DNA from: Propioniciclava tarda
GTDB taxonomy: Bacteria > Actinomycetota > Actinomycetes > Propionibacteriales > Propionibacteriaceae
Length of the DNA: 64,000 nt
Direction of reading: 5' to 3'
NCBI RefSeq assembly: GCF_900182665.1
Contig: NZ_FXTL01000001.1
Location: 62,001 to 126,000, forward strand
Part shown: in pieces, positions 17,693-26,455 of the stretch
Layout: each line of letters opens with the position of its first letter
Position numbering within the stretch: the first letter of the stretch is position 1
Program-made: the position numbers and the translations under genes
Notes under the pieces: model-generated
Told to the model about the DNA's origin: nothing
The model's input: the letters and a program-made list of their open reading frames with translations, nothing else
Databases searched by the model: none

Positions 17693-18070
17693 TCAGCAGC
17701 AGCCGGCAGACCCGGGCTCGGGCAGGTCGAGGAAAGCCTTGACGCCGGCGAGGGCCTCTGGACGAACCGTCCAGTGCACCCAGCGTCCGCGCTGCTCGCG
17801 GGAAACCAGCCCTGCGTCGTGCAGCTTGCGCAGGTGGAACGACAACGTCGGCTGGGTGATGCCCAGGGCTTCGGGAAGGTGGCATGCACAGGCGGTGCCG
17901 CCGTCCGACTGGGCCAGGTAGCGCAGGAGCCGCACCCGGTTCGGATCGCCGAGCGCGCGGAAGACGTCGGCCAGGTCGGACGCCTCCTGCACCGGCAGCA
18001 GGTCGCAGTCCGCGCCCGGGCAGCAGACGTCGGCCGAAGTGGCCACGGGGAGGGCGCCCAAGCTCGTCAT
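17693..18070 (-). CDS. ArsR-family metal-responsive repressor
   Basis: A 125-residue winged-helix repressor. The N-terminal tail has CCPGADC. The core has LADVFRALGDPNRVRLLRYL, then the metal-box-like GGTACACHLPEALGITQPTL with paired Cys on the recognition-helix side, then LSFHLRKLHDAGLVSREQRG. It ends in GCC. Such proteins release DNA on binding As(III), Cd(II) or Zn(II). No resistance pump is next to it; the neighbour is a broken secreted gene. An ATATCGATGAT...TCTAT motif at 18091-18110, 21 bases upstream, is a possible operator. ATG 18070 begins the conserved protein. Confidence 0.85.
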   Translation of the reverse strand: MTSLGALPVATSADVCCPGADCDLLPVQEASDLADVFRALGDPNRVRLLRYLAQSDGGTACACHLPEALGITQPTLSFHLRKLHDAGLVSREQRGRWVHWTVRPEALAGVKAFLDLPEPGSAGCC

Positions 18071-18140
18071 GCCGCCTGACACTACCCGCCATATCGATGA
18101 TGGTCTATCTACAATCGCGCTGAGCCCGTCGGAGCCGCGT

Positions 18141-18190
18141 GCGAGGGCTTCGACAAGCTCAGCCAACGAGGGCTTGGACAAGCTCTGCGC
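18141..18190. repeat. Tandem TTCGACAAGCTCAG-type repeat
   Basis: GAGGGCTTCGACAAGCTCAG and, 26 bases on, GAGGGCTTGGACAAGCTCTG form a direct repeat between arsR and the broken secreted gene. Confidence 0.55.
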
Positions 18191-18191
18191 C

Positions 18192-19215
18192 ATGCCAGCC
18201 ACCCGGCGATTTCTGGTTCTCGCTGCCCTCGTTGCCTTGCTCGCACGCTCGTCCCGGCATCCGCGCGTGCGGATGACCCTGGTCCCAAGGCCGACGGCCG
18301 GACCAGGGCGAAGACCACCGTCACCGAGACCGAGACGGCCCGCGTCAGCGCGTTCGACGTCGGCAACCTCGCGATCCCCGGTGGCTTCAGCGTGCCACTG
18401 CGCGGTCAGCTCGTGGACCCACAACCTGGACGCCGTCCGCACGTCCCCGGAGATCCTGCTGCTGGTACCGGGCTTCGGGCACAGCTACGCCAACCGCACG
18501 CTGTCGGCGGCCAAGCGCGACGAGCGCACGTCTGCGACAAGGGCTGCCCGGACGCCGCCGCCCACGAGAAGCTGCTGACGGACGCCGCCGTCGACTGGCT
18601 CGGCGCCACGATCCTCGGCAAGCCCATGACGCTGCCGCTCAAGCCCCTGGACGCCCTGCCGACGTCCGCCTACGGCGTCCCGGTCCGGACCCTGGCGCTG
18701 TCCAATGCAGGGCCTGGACGCGTCCAGCTCCTCGCCGGGACGCCCGTGGAGGCGTCCGCGCTCGCCCCCTCGACCACCGCCAAGACCGAGGTCTGCCAGG
18801 TGGCCGAGCCGATGGCGCCGACCGAGGGCAAGAAGGTCTGCGACATCAACGACATCGGCGACTTCGCCGCGTACTCGATCCCGCTGCGTCGCATCACGTT
18901 CGCGCGGTTCAGTCGCTGACCTACACCCTGGCCAACGTCACCGGCCCGGCCGGGATCGCCCTACACCTGGGGCCCGGCCTCGATCAGAAGGCGGGCGTGG
19001 TCTACCTGCGCGCGCTCGACTTCGTGCCGCCCGCGTCGCCCGCGCCGGCCACACAGCCGAGCGCCGCGGCGTCCGGCACCCCCAGCGCGGACGCGACACC
19101 GCCCCCGCCGGCGGCTGCCAGCGGGGGCGGTGCGGGACTGTCGTGGTGGTGGCTCGGGGGCCTGGCCGCGATCGCCGTGATCGGCGCGGTCGTGGCCCTA
19201 CGTCGCCGCCACTAG
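18192..19215 (+). pseudogene. Secreted, membrane-anchored protein broken by several frameshifts
   Basis: The start encodes a signal peptide (MPATRRFLVLAALVALLA). Coding then jumps frames: EILLLVPGFGHSYANRTL in one; CDKGCPDAAAHEKLLTDAAV through VCDINDIGDFAAYSIPLRRI in the next; SLTYTLANVTGPAGIALHL in a third, running on to VVYLRALDFVPP. After a Pro/Ala/Ser stalk it ends with a membrane anchor (WWWLGGLAAIAVIGAVVAL) and RRRH. At least three indels are needed, so the gene is inactive, or the assembly is poor here. The original function is not recognised. Confidence 0.65.
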
Positions 19216-19219
19216 GGGA

Positions 19220-19477
19220 TCAGGCGTCGAGATCGGCCTCGATGAGGGCGGCGATCTTCTCGACGGCCTCTTCGTTGTCGGACTCCACGGTGACCGCGGC
19301 GCCCTTCTCGGCGCCGAGGGTCATGATGAGCAGCGACGAGCCGGCGTCCACCGGATCCTCGCCAGCGATCGACAACAGGATCTCGTCGTCGAACTCCTGA
19401 GCGGCCTCGGCGATGAGCGATGCCGGACGCGCGTGCAGTCCGACGGAGGATCCGACGATGACGGTCTTGCTGGCCAT
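19220..19477 (-). CDS. ptsH: PTS phosphocarrier protein HPr
   Basis: An 85-residue HPr that passes phosphate from EI to EII components. The active His15 is in SVGLHARPAS. The regulatory-serine region is DAGSSLLIMTLGAEKG (Ser47/48). Full length. GAAGGAG lies 8 bases before ATG 19477. It is downstream of fruR-fruK on the same strand but separated from fruK by a motif-pair hairpin. The fructose EII gene often found between fruK and ptsH in related genomes is absent. Confidence 0.97.
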   Translation of the reverse strand: MASKTVIVGSSVGLHARPASLIAEAAQEFDDEILLSIAGEDPVDAGSSLLIMTLGAEKGAAVTVESDNEEAVEKIAALIEADLDA

Positions 19478-19565
19478 GGGCTGTTCTCCTTCAGTGGGAT
19501 GGATGCTGCATTGTTCGACGACCAATTCCTGTCGCCAAGTCTCTCGCGCGAGTCAAGGGAACCGA

Positions 19566-19588
19566 CGGCGTCCGATCGCTGGACGCCG
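19566..19588 (-). terminator. Hairpin made of an inverted GGACGC pair after fruK
   Basis: CGGCGTCC and GGACGCCG pair around the loop GATCGCT, 9 bases after the fruK stop. It is built from two opposed copies of the window's abundant word. Confidence 0.5.
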
Positions 19589-19596
19589 ACGCCCGC

Positions 19597-20601
19597 TCAG
19601 CTCAGGGCCCGGACCCGCGCCTGCTCCGGGTGGGCGTCCTCGCGGCGGGGGAGCGTGCTGCCGGGCAGCCCCGCCGCCGCCGAGCCATAGGCGACCGCGG
19701 ACGCCAGGCAGGCGTCCGGCGCCGCCCCGCGGACCTCGGCCAGGATGAACCCGGCCACCGACGAGTCACCAGCGCCGACCGTGCTCTTCACGTCGACCTT
19801 CGGCGCCGTCGAGTACCAAGCCCCGGACGCGTTGACGAGCACCGCCCCCGCGCCGCCGAGCGTCACCATGACGTTCGCGATACCGCGGCGCTGCAGCGTG
19901 CGGGCGGCCGCGACGATGGCGTCCAGGTCGCCGGCCTTGGCGGACGCCTCGAAGGCGGCCGCGTCCCCTCCGGTCAGCTGCGCCAGCTCGTCGCTGTTGG
20001 GCTTGATGAGATCGAAGGACGCCTCCGGTAGCGCGTCCAGGACGGCGTCCAGGGCGGCGTCCGAGGTGTCGATCGCGATCTTGCAGCCGAAGGGCTTGAT
20101 CCGGCGGATCAGCGTCGCGTACCAATCGTCCGGAGCGCCGGGCGGCAGCGAGCCGGACAACACCACCCAGGCAGCCTCATCGCGGGTGTAGCCGCTGTCG
20201 GGCCATCGGGGGACGTTCGCGCACAGCTGCACGAGCTTGTCCGAGGCAGCGGCGAGGTCGTCCGCTGACAGAACCGGGCCGGGTTCGTTGATCTTGGTGG
20301 TGGTGCCGTCGGGCTCGGTGATCGTGGTGTTGGTGCGCGGCCGATGCGCCGCCTTCCCGGAGCCCACGAGCATGTTCTCGTTCATGCGCTCGTCCAGCAT
20401 GGCGCTGTAGCCCTCGTTCTCGAACGGCAGGGCCGCGACCGTCAAGATCCCGGACGCCGACGTGACGATCGCGACGTTCACGCCCTTGCCGGCCGCCTGT
20501 TCGATGACGGACGCCGCGCGCTGCACCTCGCCGCGCTCCAGGGGGCCCTCGAGGACGACCGTCCGGTCAATGCTCGGGTTCGCGGTGAAGGTGACGATCA
20601 T
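19597..20601 (-). CDS. fruK: 1-phosphofructokinase
   Basis: A 334-residue PfkB-family kinase phosphorylating fructose-1-phosphate to the 1,6-bisphosphate. It begins MIVTFTANPSIDRTVVL, with the AAGKGVNVA sugar-binding motif near residue 36. PNSDELAQLTGG is near 203. The anion-hole and catalytic signature STVGAGDSSVAGFI lies near 271, with Asp277 as base. Family and length are right. Its start overlaps the fruR stop by 4 bases. Fructose-1-phosphate would come from a PTS permease that is not in the window. Confidence 0.93.
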   Translation of the reverse strand: MIVTFTANPSIDRTVVLEGPLERGEVQRAASVIEQAAGKGVNVAIVTSASGILTVAALPFENEGYSAMLDERMNENMLVGSGKAAHRPRTNTTITEPDGTTTKINEPGPVLSADDLAAASDKLVQLCANVPRWPDSGYTRDEAAWVVLSGSLPPGAPDDWYATLIRRIKPFGCKIAIDTSDAALDAVLDALPEASFDLIKPNSDELAQLTGGDAAAFEASAKAGDLDAIVAAARTLQRRGIANVMVTLGGAGAVLVNASGAWYSTAPKVDVKSTVGAGDSSVAGFILAEVRGAAPDACLASAVAYGSAAAGLPGSTLPRREDAHPEQARVRALS

Positions 20602-21377
20602 GCGAGAACAACCTCGATTCCGTGATCGACGAGGGATTGGTGGGTTTCCGGGTCGAGCCCGCGGTCGGTGACGAGGACGTCGACGTCGCCCGGCTTGGCG
20701 AAGCTGACGAGGTAGTCCGAGCCGAACTTGGACGAGTCAGCGAGCATGAAGACCTGGCGGGCCGAGGCCACCATCGCGCGCTTCACGTCGCCCTCCGCCG
20801 GATCGGGCGTGGAGAACCCGTGGCTAGGGGTGAAGCCGTTGGTGCCCACGAACGCGACGTCGACGCGCAGGCTGCGCAGGGCGTCCACGGTCGACGACCC
20901 CACGGCGGCCTGCGTGACGCCGCGGACGCGTCCGCCGATGATCTGCACATTCGTCCGGTTGCGGGCCGAGACGGCCGCCGCGGTGTGCAGGCAGTTGGTG
21001 ACGGCGGTCGTGATGCGTCCGGGGGGCAGCAGATCGGCGACGCGTCCGACGGTGGTGCCGGCGTCCAGCAGGACCGTGAGGTCGCCGCTGTCGGGCAGCA
21101 GGGCGACGGCCGCCTCGGCGATGCGCTGCTTCTCGGACGCCTTCTCGGACTCGCGCACCGAGACGCCCAACTCGACCAGCCGGACCTTCTCGACGGGAAC
21201 GGCGCCGCCGTGGACGCGGGTCAGCAGCCCGCGGCGGGCGAGGGAATCGAGGTCGCGGCGGATCGTCTCCGAGGTGACATCGAAGCGCTCGGCCAGCTCC
21301 GCCACGGACACGCGTCCGTGTTTGCGCGCCAGGCTCGCGATCGCCTGATGTCGTTCTTCGGCGTACATGCCGCTCAT
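20598..21377 (-). CDS. fruR: DeoR-family repressor of the fructose genes
   Basis: A 259-residue DeoR regulator: N-terminal helix-turn-helix (AELAERFDVTSETIRRDLDS) followed by LARRGLLTRVHGGAV. The sugar-phosphate sensor has LDAGTTVGRVADLL, VGTNGFTPSHGFST and LADSSKFGSDYLV. Fused operon position with fruK suggests fructose-1-phosphate as inducer. ATG 21377 is favoured by GAAGGA 7 bases upstream; the second ATG at 21368 is a weaker choice. It is divergent from ptsI. Confidence 0.9.
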   Translation of the reverse strand: MSGMYAEERHQAIASLARKHGRVSVAELAERFDVTSETIRRDLDSLARRGLLTRVHGGAVPVEKVRLVELGVSVRESEKASEKQRIAEAAVALLPDSGDLTVLLDAGTTVGRVADLLPPGRITTAVTNCLHTAAAVSARNRTNVQIIGGRVRGVTQAAVGSSTVDALRSLRVDVAFVGTNGFTPSHGFSTPDPAEGDVKRAMVASARQVFMLADSSKFGSDYLVSFAKPGDVDVLVTDRGLDPETHQSLVDHGIEVVLA

Positions 21378-21442
21378 TGAGTCCTTCAGGTTGGGGCCCA
21401 GACCCGGATCCGTGGTGGAATCCCACGCCCGATCTTGTCTGA

Positions 21443-21480
21443 TTTGACACAAACGGATGTGGATATCTCTTGGTTTACAC
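21443..21480. promoter_or_regulatory. Putative FruR operators between fruR and ptsI
   Basis: TTTGACAC (21443-21450) and GTTTACAC (21473-21480) are direct half-sites exactly 30 bp apart, or three helical turns, in the divergent fruR/ptsI intergenic region. DeoR-type regulators often bind such repeats. No direct evidence. Confidence 0.4.
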
Positions 21481-21568
21481 CAGGCTATTGACCGTCCGCA
21501 ACAAGCCCTGCGAAATTGAGGCCACACTGAGACGCACAAGCGCAGAAAATCCCACAACGAAGAGGGGC

Positions 21569-23245
21569 ATGATGGCCGATCCCACGCTGACCGTGACCGG
21601 AACCGGGGTCGTCCCGGGCTTCGCCTACGCTCCCGCCGCCTGGACGCGCGCCCGCCCTGTGCCCCCCGCAGACAACCGCTCGATCGCCGAGGACGACCGT
21701 CCCGCCGAGGGTGAGCGCTTCAAGAACGCCTCGCTCGCGGTCGGCGCCCGGCTGTCCGAGCGAGCGTCGCACGCCAGCGGCGTCGCCGCCGAGGTGCTCG
21801 CCGCGACCGCCAACCTGGCCACCGACCGCGGCTGGCAGCGCGCGACGATCAAGTTGATCAACGCCGGCTCGTCCGCCGAGGCCGCGACGACGGCGTCCAC
21901 CGAGCAGTTCTGCGAGATGTTCCTCAAGGTCGGCGGGCTGATGGCCGAGCGCGTCACCGACCTGCGCGACGTCCGCGACCGCGTCATCGCCGAGATGATG
22001 GGCCTGCCCGAGCCGGGCGTCCCCACGCCGGACGCCCCCGTGATCCTGCTGGCCGACGACCTCGCGCCCGCCGACACCGCCGGGCTCGATCCCGCGCTGA
22101 TCCGCGGCATCGCGACGCGCCTCGGCGGCCCCACCAGCCACACCTCGATCATCGCCCGACAGTTGGGCATCCCCTGCGTCGTCGCCGCCGCGGCGCTGCG
22201 CGACATCCCGGACGCCACCCCGATCCTGATCGACGGCACGAGGGGCACGCTCGAGGCCGGCGTCCCCGTGGCCGAGGCCGAGGCGAAGGTCACCGCGGAC
22301 GCCGCCCGTCGCGAGGCCATCCGCACCTGGCGGGGTCCGGCGCAGACGAAGGACGGCGTCCTCGTCGACGTGCTGGCCAACGTCCAGGACGGCGCCGGCG
22401 CCGCGCGCGCCGCCGCCACCTCCGAGGCCGGCGGCGTCGGGCTCTTCCGCACCGAGCTCTGCTTCCTCTCGGCGCAGACCGAGCCGTCCGTGGCCGAGCA
22501 GGCGCGCATCTACGGCGAGGTGTTCTCGGCGTTCCCGGGCAAGAAGGTCGTCGTCCGCACGCTGGACGCCGGCTCCGACAAGCCCGTCCCGTTCGCCAAG
22601 CACGAGCACGAGGAGAACCCGGCGCTCGGCGTCCGCGGTATTCGCCTGTGGCTCACCAACGAGGGCCTCATCGAGCGCCAGCTGGACGCCATCGCGGCGG
22701 CCGGCGAGGACAACGGCGTCGAGCGCCCCTGGGTCATGGCGCCGATGATCGCCACGGTCGACGAGGCGCGGCGCTTCGCCGCCCTGTGTGCGGAGCGTGA
22801 CCTCAAGCCGGGGATCATGGTCGAGGTGCCGTCCGTGGCGCTGCTGGCCGACGAGTTCCTGGCCGAGGTCGAGTTCTTCTCGATCGGCACCAACGACCTC
22901 ACGCAGTACGCGATGGCCGCCGACCGGATGTCCTCGCCCTTGGCGACGCTGACCGATCCGTGGCAGCCGGCGGTCCTGCGGCTGATCAAGATGACGGCCG
23001 ATGCCGGACGCCGCGCGGGCAAGCCCGTCGGGGTCTGCGGCGAGGCGGCGGCGGATCCGTTCCTCGCGTGCATCCTGCTCGGCATGGGAGTCACGTCGCT
23101 GTCGATGGCGGCCAGCGCGGTCGCCGCGGTCGGCGTCCAGTTGGAGTCGGTGACGCTCGAGCAGTGCCAGGAGGCGTCCGCCGAGGTGCTGGCCATGTCG
23201 ACGGCAGCCGAGACCAAGGCCCTCGCCCAGGAGCTGCTGAGTTAG
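21569..23245 (+). CDS. ptsI: PTS enzyme I (phosphoenolpyruvate-protein phosphotransferase)
   Basis: A 558-residue EI that autophosphorylates from PEP and passes phosphate to HPr. The phospho-His motif is LGGPTSHTSIIARQLGIP near residue 188. The PEP barrel has GGVGLFRTELCF near 291, VVRTLDAGSDKPV near 328, and the C-terminal FSIGTNDLTQYAMAADR and GVCGEAAADP. AAGAGGGG precedes ATG ATG at 21569/21572 and either could be used. It is transcribed away from fruR. Confidence 0.96.
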   Translation: MMADPTLTVTGTGVVPGFAYAPAAWTRARPVPPADNRSIAEDDRPAEGERFKNASLAVGARLSERASHASGVAAEVLAATANLATDRGWQRATIKLINAGSSAEAATTASTEQFCEMFLKVGGLMAERVTDLRDVRDRVIAEMMGLPEPGVPTPDAPVILLADDLAPADTAGLDPALIRGIATRLGGPTSHTSIIARQLGIPCVVAAAALRDIPDATPILIDGTRGTLEAGVPVAEAEAKVTADAARREAIRTWRGPAQTKDGVLVDVLANVQDGAGAARAAATSEAGGVGLFRTELCFLSAQTEPSVAEQARIYGEVFSAFPGKKVVVRTLDAGSDKPVPFAKHEHEENPALGVRGIRLWLTNEGLIERQLDAIAAAGEDNGVERPWVMAPMIATVDEARRFAALCAERDLKPGIMVEVPSVALLADEFLAEVEFFSIGTNDLTQYAMAADRMSSPLATLTDPWQPAVLRLIKMTADAGRRAGKPVGVCGEAAADPFLACILLGMGVTSLSMAASAVAAVGVQLESVTLEQCQEASAEVLAMSTAAETKALAQELLS

Positions 23246-23256
23246 CCCCAGGAGCG

Positions 23257-23324
23257 CAAACGCTCACCGTCGCGGCGTTTTCTCACCTCTGAGCGTGAGC
23301 GAATCCCGCCAGGGTGAGCGTTTG
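23257..23324. repeat. Long inverted repeat after ptsI
   Basis: CAAACGCTCACC (23257-23268) and GGTGAGCGTTTG (23313-23324) are perfect complements 44 bases apart, with inner GTGAGCG/GCTCAC words. It begins 12 bases after the ptsI stop and may terminate transcription. Confidence 0.5.
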
Positions 23325-23447
23325 GCGGTGGCGGGCGTCTCGGGCGGCCGGCGTCCGGCGGGTTGGGTCCGGGGCGTCCGCGGGTCGGTTTAGGATGGTT
23401 GGGAACGCCGTAGCGCGGACCGTTTCACAGCCCCCGGAGAGTCACCC

Positions 23448-24479
23448 ATGCCACCCCGCCACCCGAGCAGAACGACGGGCATCCTCGTCGCGTCCTGCCT
23501 GATGGTCACGGTGCTGGGCGCCCTCGGAGCCCAGGGTTCGGTGAGCGGCGCGGTGGCTTCGACCAGCGCCCCGGGGCCGGGAACGAGCGGCGGCGCCGCG
23601 TCCGTCGGGCCCACCGCGGCGCGTCCCACGTCGCTGCTGTCGCCGCTTCCGGATGCCGTCGGCTCGCCCTCGACCATCACGATCCCGGCCACCAATCTCG
23701 CGGCCAGCTCGTCCGCCTCGGCCAGCCCTGACGCGCCGGCGGCGTCCGAGACGACGACCCCCGCGGTCGTGGACCCGGTGGCCCCCGCGGCACCGGCCGC
23801 ACCTGCCGCGCCGGCCGCACCGGCACCCCCAGCCCCGGCTCCCGCACAGGCGGGGGACGCGCAGGCGTGGGCGTCCGCGCCGTATTCGATCACGTCCGGG
23901 CCGAATACGACCAAGCGGGTGGTGCTGTCGTACGACGACTGCCCGAAGTCGCTGGCGTCCTTCAAGGCGACGCTGCTGAGCGCCGAACAGCAAGGGATCG
24001 CGCTGGTGCTGTTCCCGATCGGGACGTGCGTGAAGGCCGGCCAGTTCGACGTCGACTTCGCGCGGGCGCACGGTCACTACGTCTTCAACCACTCGGCGTT
24101 CCACCGCAAGTTCGGCACGCTGTCGCCGTCCCAGCTGGACGAGGAGTTGGGTCCGAAGGGCGTCCAGACCGCGTGGGGGCGGTCGCCCTACGGGCAGCTC
24201 AGCCCCGAGATCCGGGCGGCCTACGCGCGGGCGGGGATGCGGATCTGGCTGTGGTCGGTCGACACGCTCGACTGGTCACACAACCCGGCCCAAGCCGTCG
24301 TGGTGCAGCGGGCGGTGGCCGGCGCCGGACCGTCCGGCACGATCCTCATGCACATGCAGCACAACGCGTTCAACCCGGACGCGATCGCCCAGATCAAGGC
24401 TGGCCTCGCCGCCAAGGGCCTCGAGGTGTGCCGCAATCAGGGCCCGACCGAGGCCGGGTCCCGCGCGATCAACTGCTGA
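23448..24479 (+). CDS. Secreted polysaccharide deacetylase-like protein (NodB fold)
   Basis: A 343-residue exported protein. It has a signal-like helix (GILVASCLMVTVLGALGAQG), a Ser/Ala/Pro-rich linker to about residue 140, then a NodB deacetylase domain: VVLSYDDCPKS (Asp-Asp metal/catalytic pair), FNHSAFH (HxxxH), GRSPYGQL (RxPY) and WLWSVDTLDW, ending ILMHMQH. The first motif has SYDD rather than TFDD, and the HxxxH lacks the usual TxxH wording, so the substrate is uncertain. A cell-wall or glycan deacetylase is likely. ATG 23448 has GGAGAG 8 bases upstream. Confidence 0.82.
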   Translation: MPPRHPSRTTGILVASCLMVTVLGALGAQGSVSGAVASTSAPGPGTSGGAASVGPTAARPTSLLSPLPDAVGSPSTITIPATNLAASSSASASPDAPAASETTTPAVVDPVAPAAPAAPAAPAAPAPPAPAPAQAGDAQAWASAPYSITSGPNTTKRVVLSYDDCPKSLASFKATLLSAEQQGIALVLFPIGTCVKAGQFDVDFARAHGHYVFNHSAFHRKFGTLSPSQLDEELGPKGVQTAWGRSPYGQLSPEIRAAYARAGMRIWLWSVDTLDWSHNPAQAVVVQRAVAGAGPSGTILMHMQHNAFNPDAIAQIKAGLAAKGLEVCRNQGPTEAGSRAINC

Positions 24480-24486
24480 TTCAGCC

Positions 24487-25479
24487 TCAGGACGCCGCGT
24501 CGATCTCGGCGTGCAGCGCGGCCTTGCGCTCGGCCGAGGCGAACGAGCCTGCGATCGAGTTGTGCGCCAGCCGGATCGCCTGGGCGTCCGTCATGCCGGC
24601 GACGCGCATGGCGAGGAAGTTGTCGCCCACGTAACCGCCGAAGTAGGCCGGATCGTCGGAGTTGATCATGACCTTCACGCCGCGCTCGAGGAGGCCGAGC
24701 AACGGGTGGTGCTCCAGATCCGGGACGCCCTTCAGCGCCACGTTCGACAGCGGGCAGACCGTGAGGGCGATGTCGGACGCGGCGAGGCGTCCGATCAGCT
24801 CTTCGTCCTCGGCCGCACGGACGCCGTGGTCGATGCGATCGACGCCGAGGGTGTCGAGGGCCGTCCAGATGAAGGACGCCGGACCCTCCTCACCGGCGTG
24901 CGCGACACGCTTGAAGCCGTCGCGTCCGGCGCGGGTGAAGACGTCCGTGAAGAGCTCCGGCGGGAACGGGCGCTCGGCCGAGTCGAGCCCAATGCCGATG
25001 AACGAGTCGCGGTGGGCGAGCACCTGGTCGTAGATCGCGTGGGCGCTCTCGACCGGCTGGTCGCGCAGGATGCACGCGATGATGCCGCCGGTGATGCCGT
25101 GGTCGCGTTCGGCGTCCGCGACGGCCTGGGTGAGGCCGGCCAGCATCTCCTCGAACCGGACGCCGCGTCCGACGTGCGCCTGCGGGTCGCAGAAGATCTC
25201 GGCGTGCTTGACGCCCTGCGCGGCGGCGGTCGCGTAGTAGCGCGACGCCATCAGGTGGAAGTCGTCGGCCGTCAGCAGCGTCGCCATGGCCGAGTAGTAG
25301 AGGTCGAGGAACTCCTGCAGGTCGCGGAAGCTGTACGCCGCGCGCAGGGCGTCCTCGTCGGGGTACGGCAGCCGGACGCCGTTGGCGTCCGCCAACTCCA
25401 TGACGGTCTCGGGCTCCAATGTGCCCTCGATGTGCAGGTGAAGTTCGGCCTTCGGCAGCCGGAACAGGTCGATCGCCAT
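24487..25479 (-). CDS. Adenine deaminase (adenosine deaminase superfamily)
   Basis: A 330-residue metal-dependent deaminase. LPKAELHLHIEGTLEPE near residue 9 carries the HxH zinc site. FKRVAHAGEEGP near 190 has the catalytic His and Glu, DRIDHGVRAAED is near 220, and INSDDPAYFGG near 274. The LHIEGTLEPE wording and CPLSNVALKGV are typical of the adenine- rather than adenosine-deaminase branch, so hypoxanthine plus ammonia is the likely product. This would feed purine catabolism together with the ygeW cluster. AAGGAGC lies 6 bases before ATG 25479. It converges with the deacetylase 7 bases away. Confidence 0.85.
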   Translation of the reverse strand: MAIDLFRLPKAELHLHIEGTLEPETVMELADANGVRLPYPDEDALRAAYSFRDLQEFLDLYYSAMATLLTADDFHLMASRYYATAAAQGVKHAEIFCDPQAHVGRGVRFEEMLAGLTQAVADAERDHGITGGIIACILRDQPVESAHAIYDQVLAHRDSFIGIGLDSAERPFPPELFTDVFTRAGRDGFKRVAHAGEEGPASFIWTALDTLGVDRIDHGVRAAEDEELIGRLAASDIALTVCPLSNVALKGVPDLEHHPLLGLLERGVKVMINSDDPAYFGGYVGDNFLAMRVAGMTDAQAIRLAHNSIAGSFASAERKAALHAEIDAAS

Positions 25480-25902
25480 CAATGCTCCTTATGCAGTTCT
25501 CGCCAGCATAGGACCCACCGGCTCCCGAGGTGAGCGGACCGGATCGTCCCCATTCGCCAAAACCGGACGCGCCGCTGGCTCTGACGTCCCGACTCTGAAC
25601 CTGACAAAGGTGCCCGCAACGATCGAAGCCGGCCAGTTGCTCACGCTTCCCCAGCGAGTACGTGGTCGTCCGCCCCGGACGCAGCCCGCTGCTGACGTTC
25701 GAAGCCAAGGCGAAGTCGGGCATCGGCGCCGGCCCCCGTTCTGCGTCCGCGTCGAGGAGCAACTACTCCAGCTCCGTCCCTCACGGTCTCCTGTCGGCCC
25801 GGCTCCACCTCGGACGCCGTCGCGCGTCTCTCCGCATCGCCGCCGGTTCGTCGACACCTCAGTCACGAAGCCGGACGCCTTCTGTCGCGGACGCCGCCCG
25901 GC
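25480..25902. other. Non-coding or degenerate stretch
   Basis: No convincing gene. On the plus strand TKVPATIEAGQLLTLP, then after a one-base shift EYVVVRPGRSPLLTFEAKAK, read like adjoining pieces of one broken protein. Both are short and could be chance. No hairpin or repeat was noted. Confidence 0.3.
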
Positions 25903-25908
25903 TAGGTT
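25903..25908 (+). promoter_or_regulatory. -10 box for a leaderless gene
   Basis: TAGGTT ends 7 bases before the ATG at 25916 with no ribosome binding site between, the pattern expected for leaderless transcripts in actinobacteria. Confidence 0.5.
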
Positions 25909-25915
25909 TCTGTCC

Positions 25916-26320
25916 ATGACCGATCGCCGCGAGGACGCCCGTCGCCGTGAAGAGATGGCCGCCGCCGCGCGGCGGCTGGAGGCCGACGAGGCCCAGGCGA
26001 TCATCGATGCGTTTGTTGCCGAAGCCGGACGCCGCCAGTTGGCGTCCGAGCCCCTCAAGGCCACGACGTACTCGGGCCAGACCGTGAAGACTGACCGGCG
26101 CGGCTGGTACCTCAACCGTCGCCGCAGCCTCGCGATCGGCGACGACGGTGCCTACCTGCGGCTGGTCATCCCCGATGTGGGCACCTTTGCCCGCTTCACG
26201 GGCGTCAAGATCACCCCGGAGCTGCCTCCCCTGATGGTGGCCGCCAACGGTAAGGACGGCGAGGGCGGCGCGCTGACGTGGTTCATCGAGCGTGTTCTCG
26301 CCGGGCACCAGGACGGGTGA
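25916..26320 (+). CDS. Hypothetical soluble protein
   Basis: A 134-residue protein not recognised. It starts with a charged amphipathic helix (REDARRREEMAAAARRLEAD) and continues with a helical segment (QAIIDAFVAEAGRR). The second half is beta-rich: GWYLNRRRSLAIGDDGAYLR, LVIPDVGTFARFTGVKI and LPPLMVAANGKDGEGGALTW. No signal or membrane segment. Probably leaderless. It converges with the response regulator gene. Confidence 0.65.
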   Translation: MTDRREDARRREEMAAAARRLEADEAQAIIDAFVAEAGRRQLASEPLKATTYSGQTVKTDRRGWYLNRRRSLAIGDDGAYLRLVIPDVGTFARFTGVKITPELPPLMVAANGKDGEGGALTWFIERVLAGHQDG

Positions 26321-26348
26321 GCCTGCTCGGGCCTTAAACGGCACCGGA

Positions 26349-26373
26349 GGACTGCGGTCGATGCCGGCAGTCC
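26349..26373. terminator. Possible bidirectional hairpin
   Basis: GGACTGC and GCAGTCC pair across an 11-base loop, between the convergent hypothetical gene and response regulator. Confidence 0.35.
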
Positions 26374-26455
26374 CCCAGGCAAGGCCTACGGTAACGCAGG
26401 CGACCCCTGTTTGTCGCCCGTTTCGGAGCACGACTTCTGACGATTCGTGTTGCTT

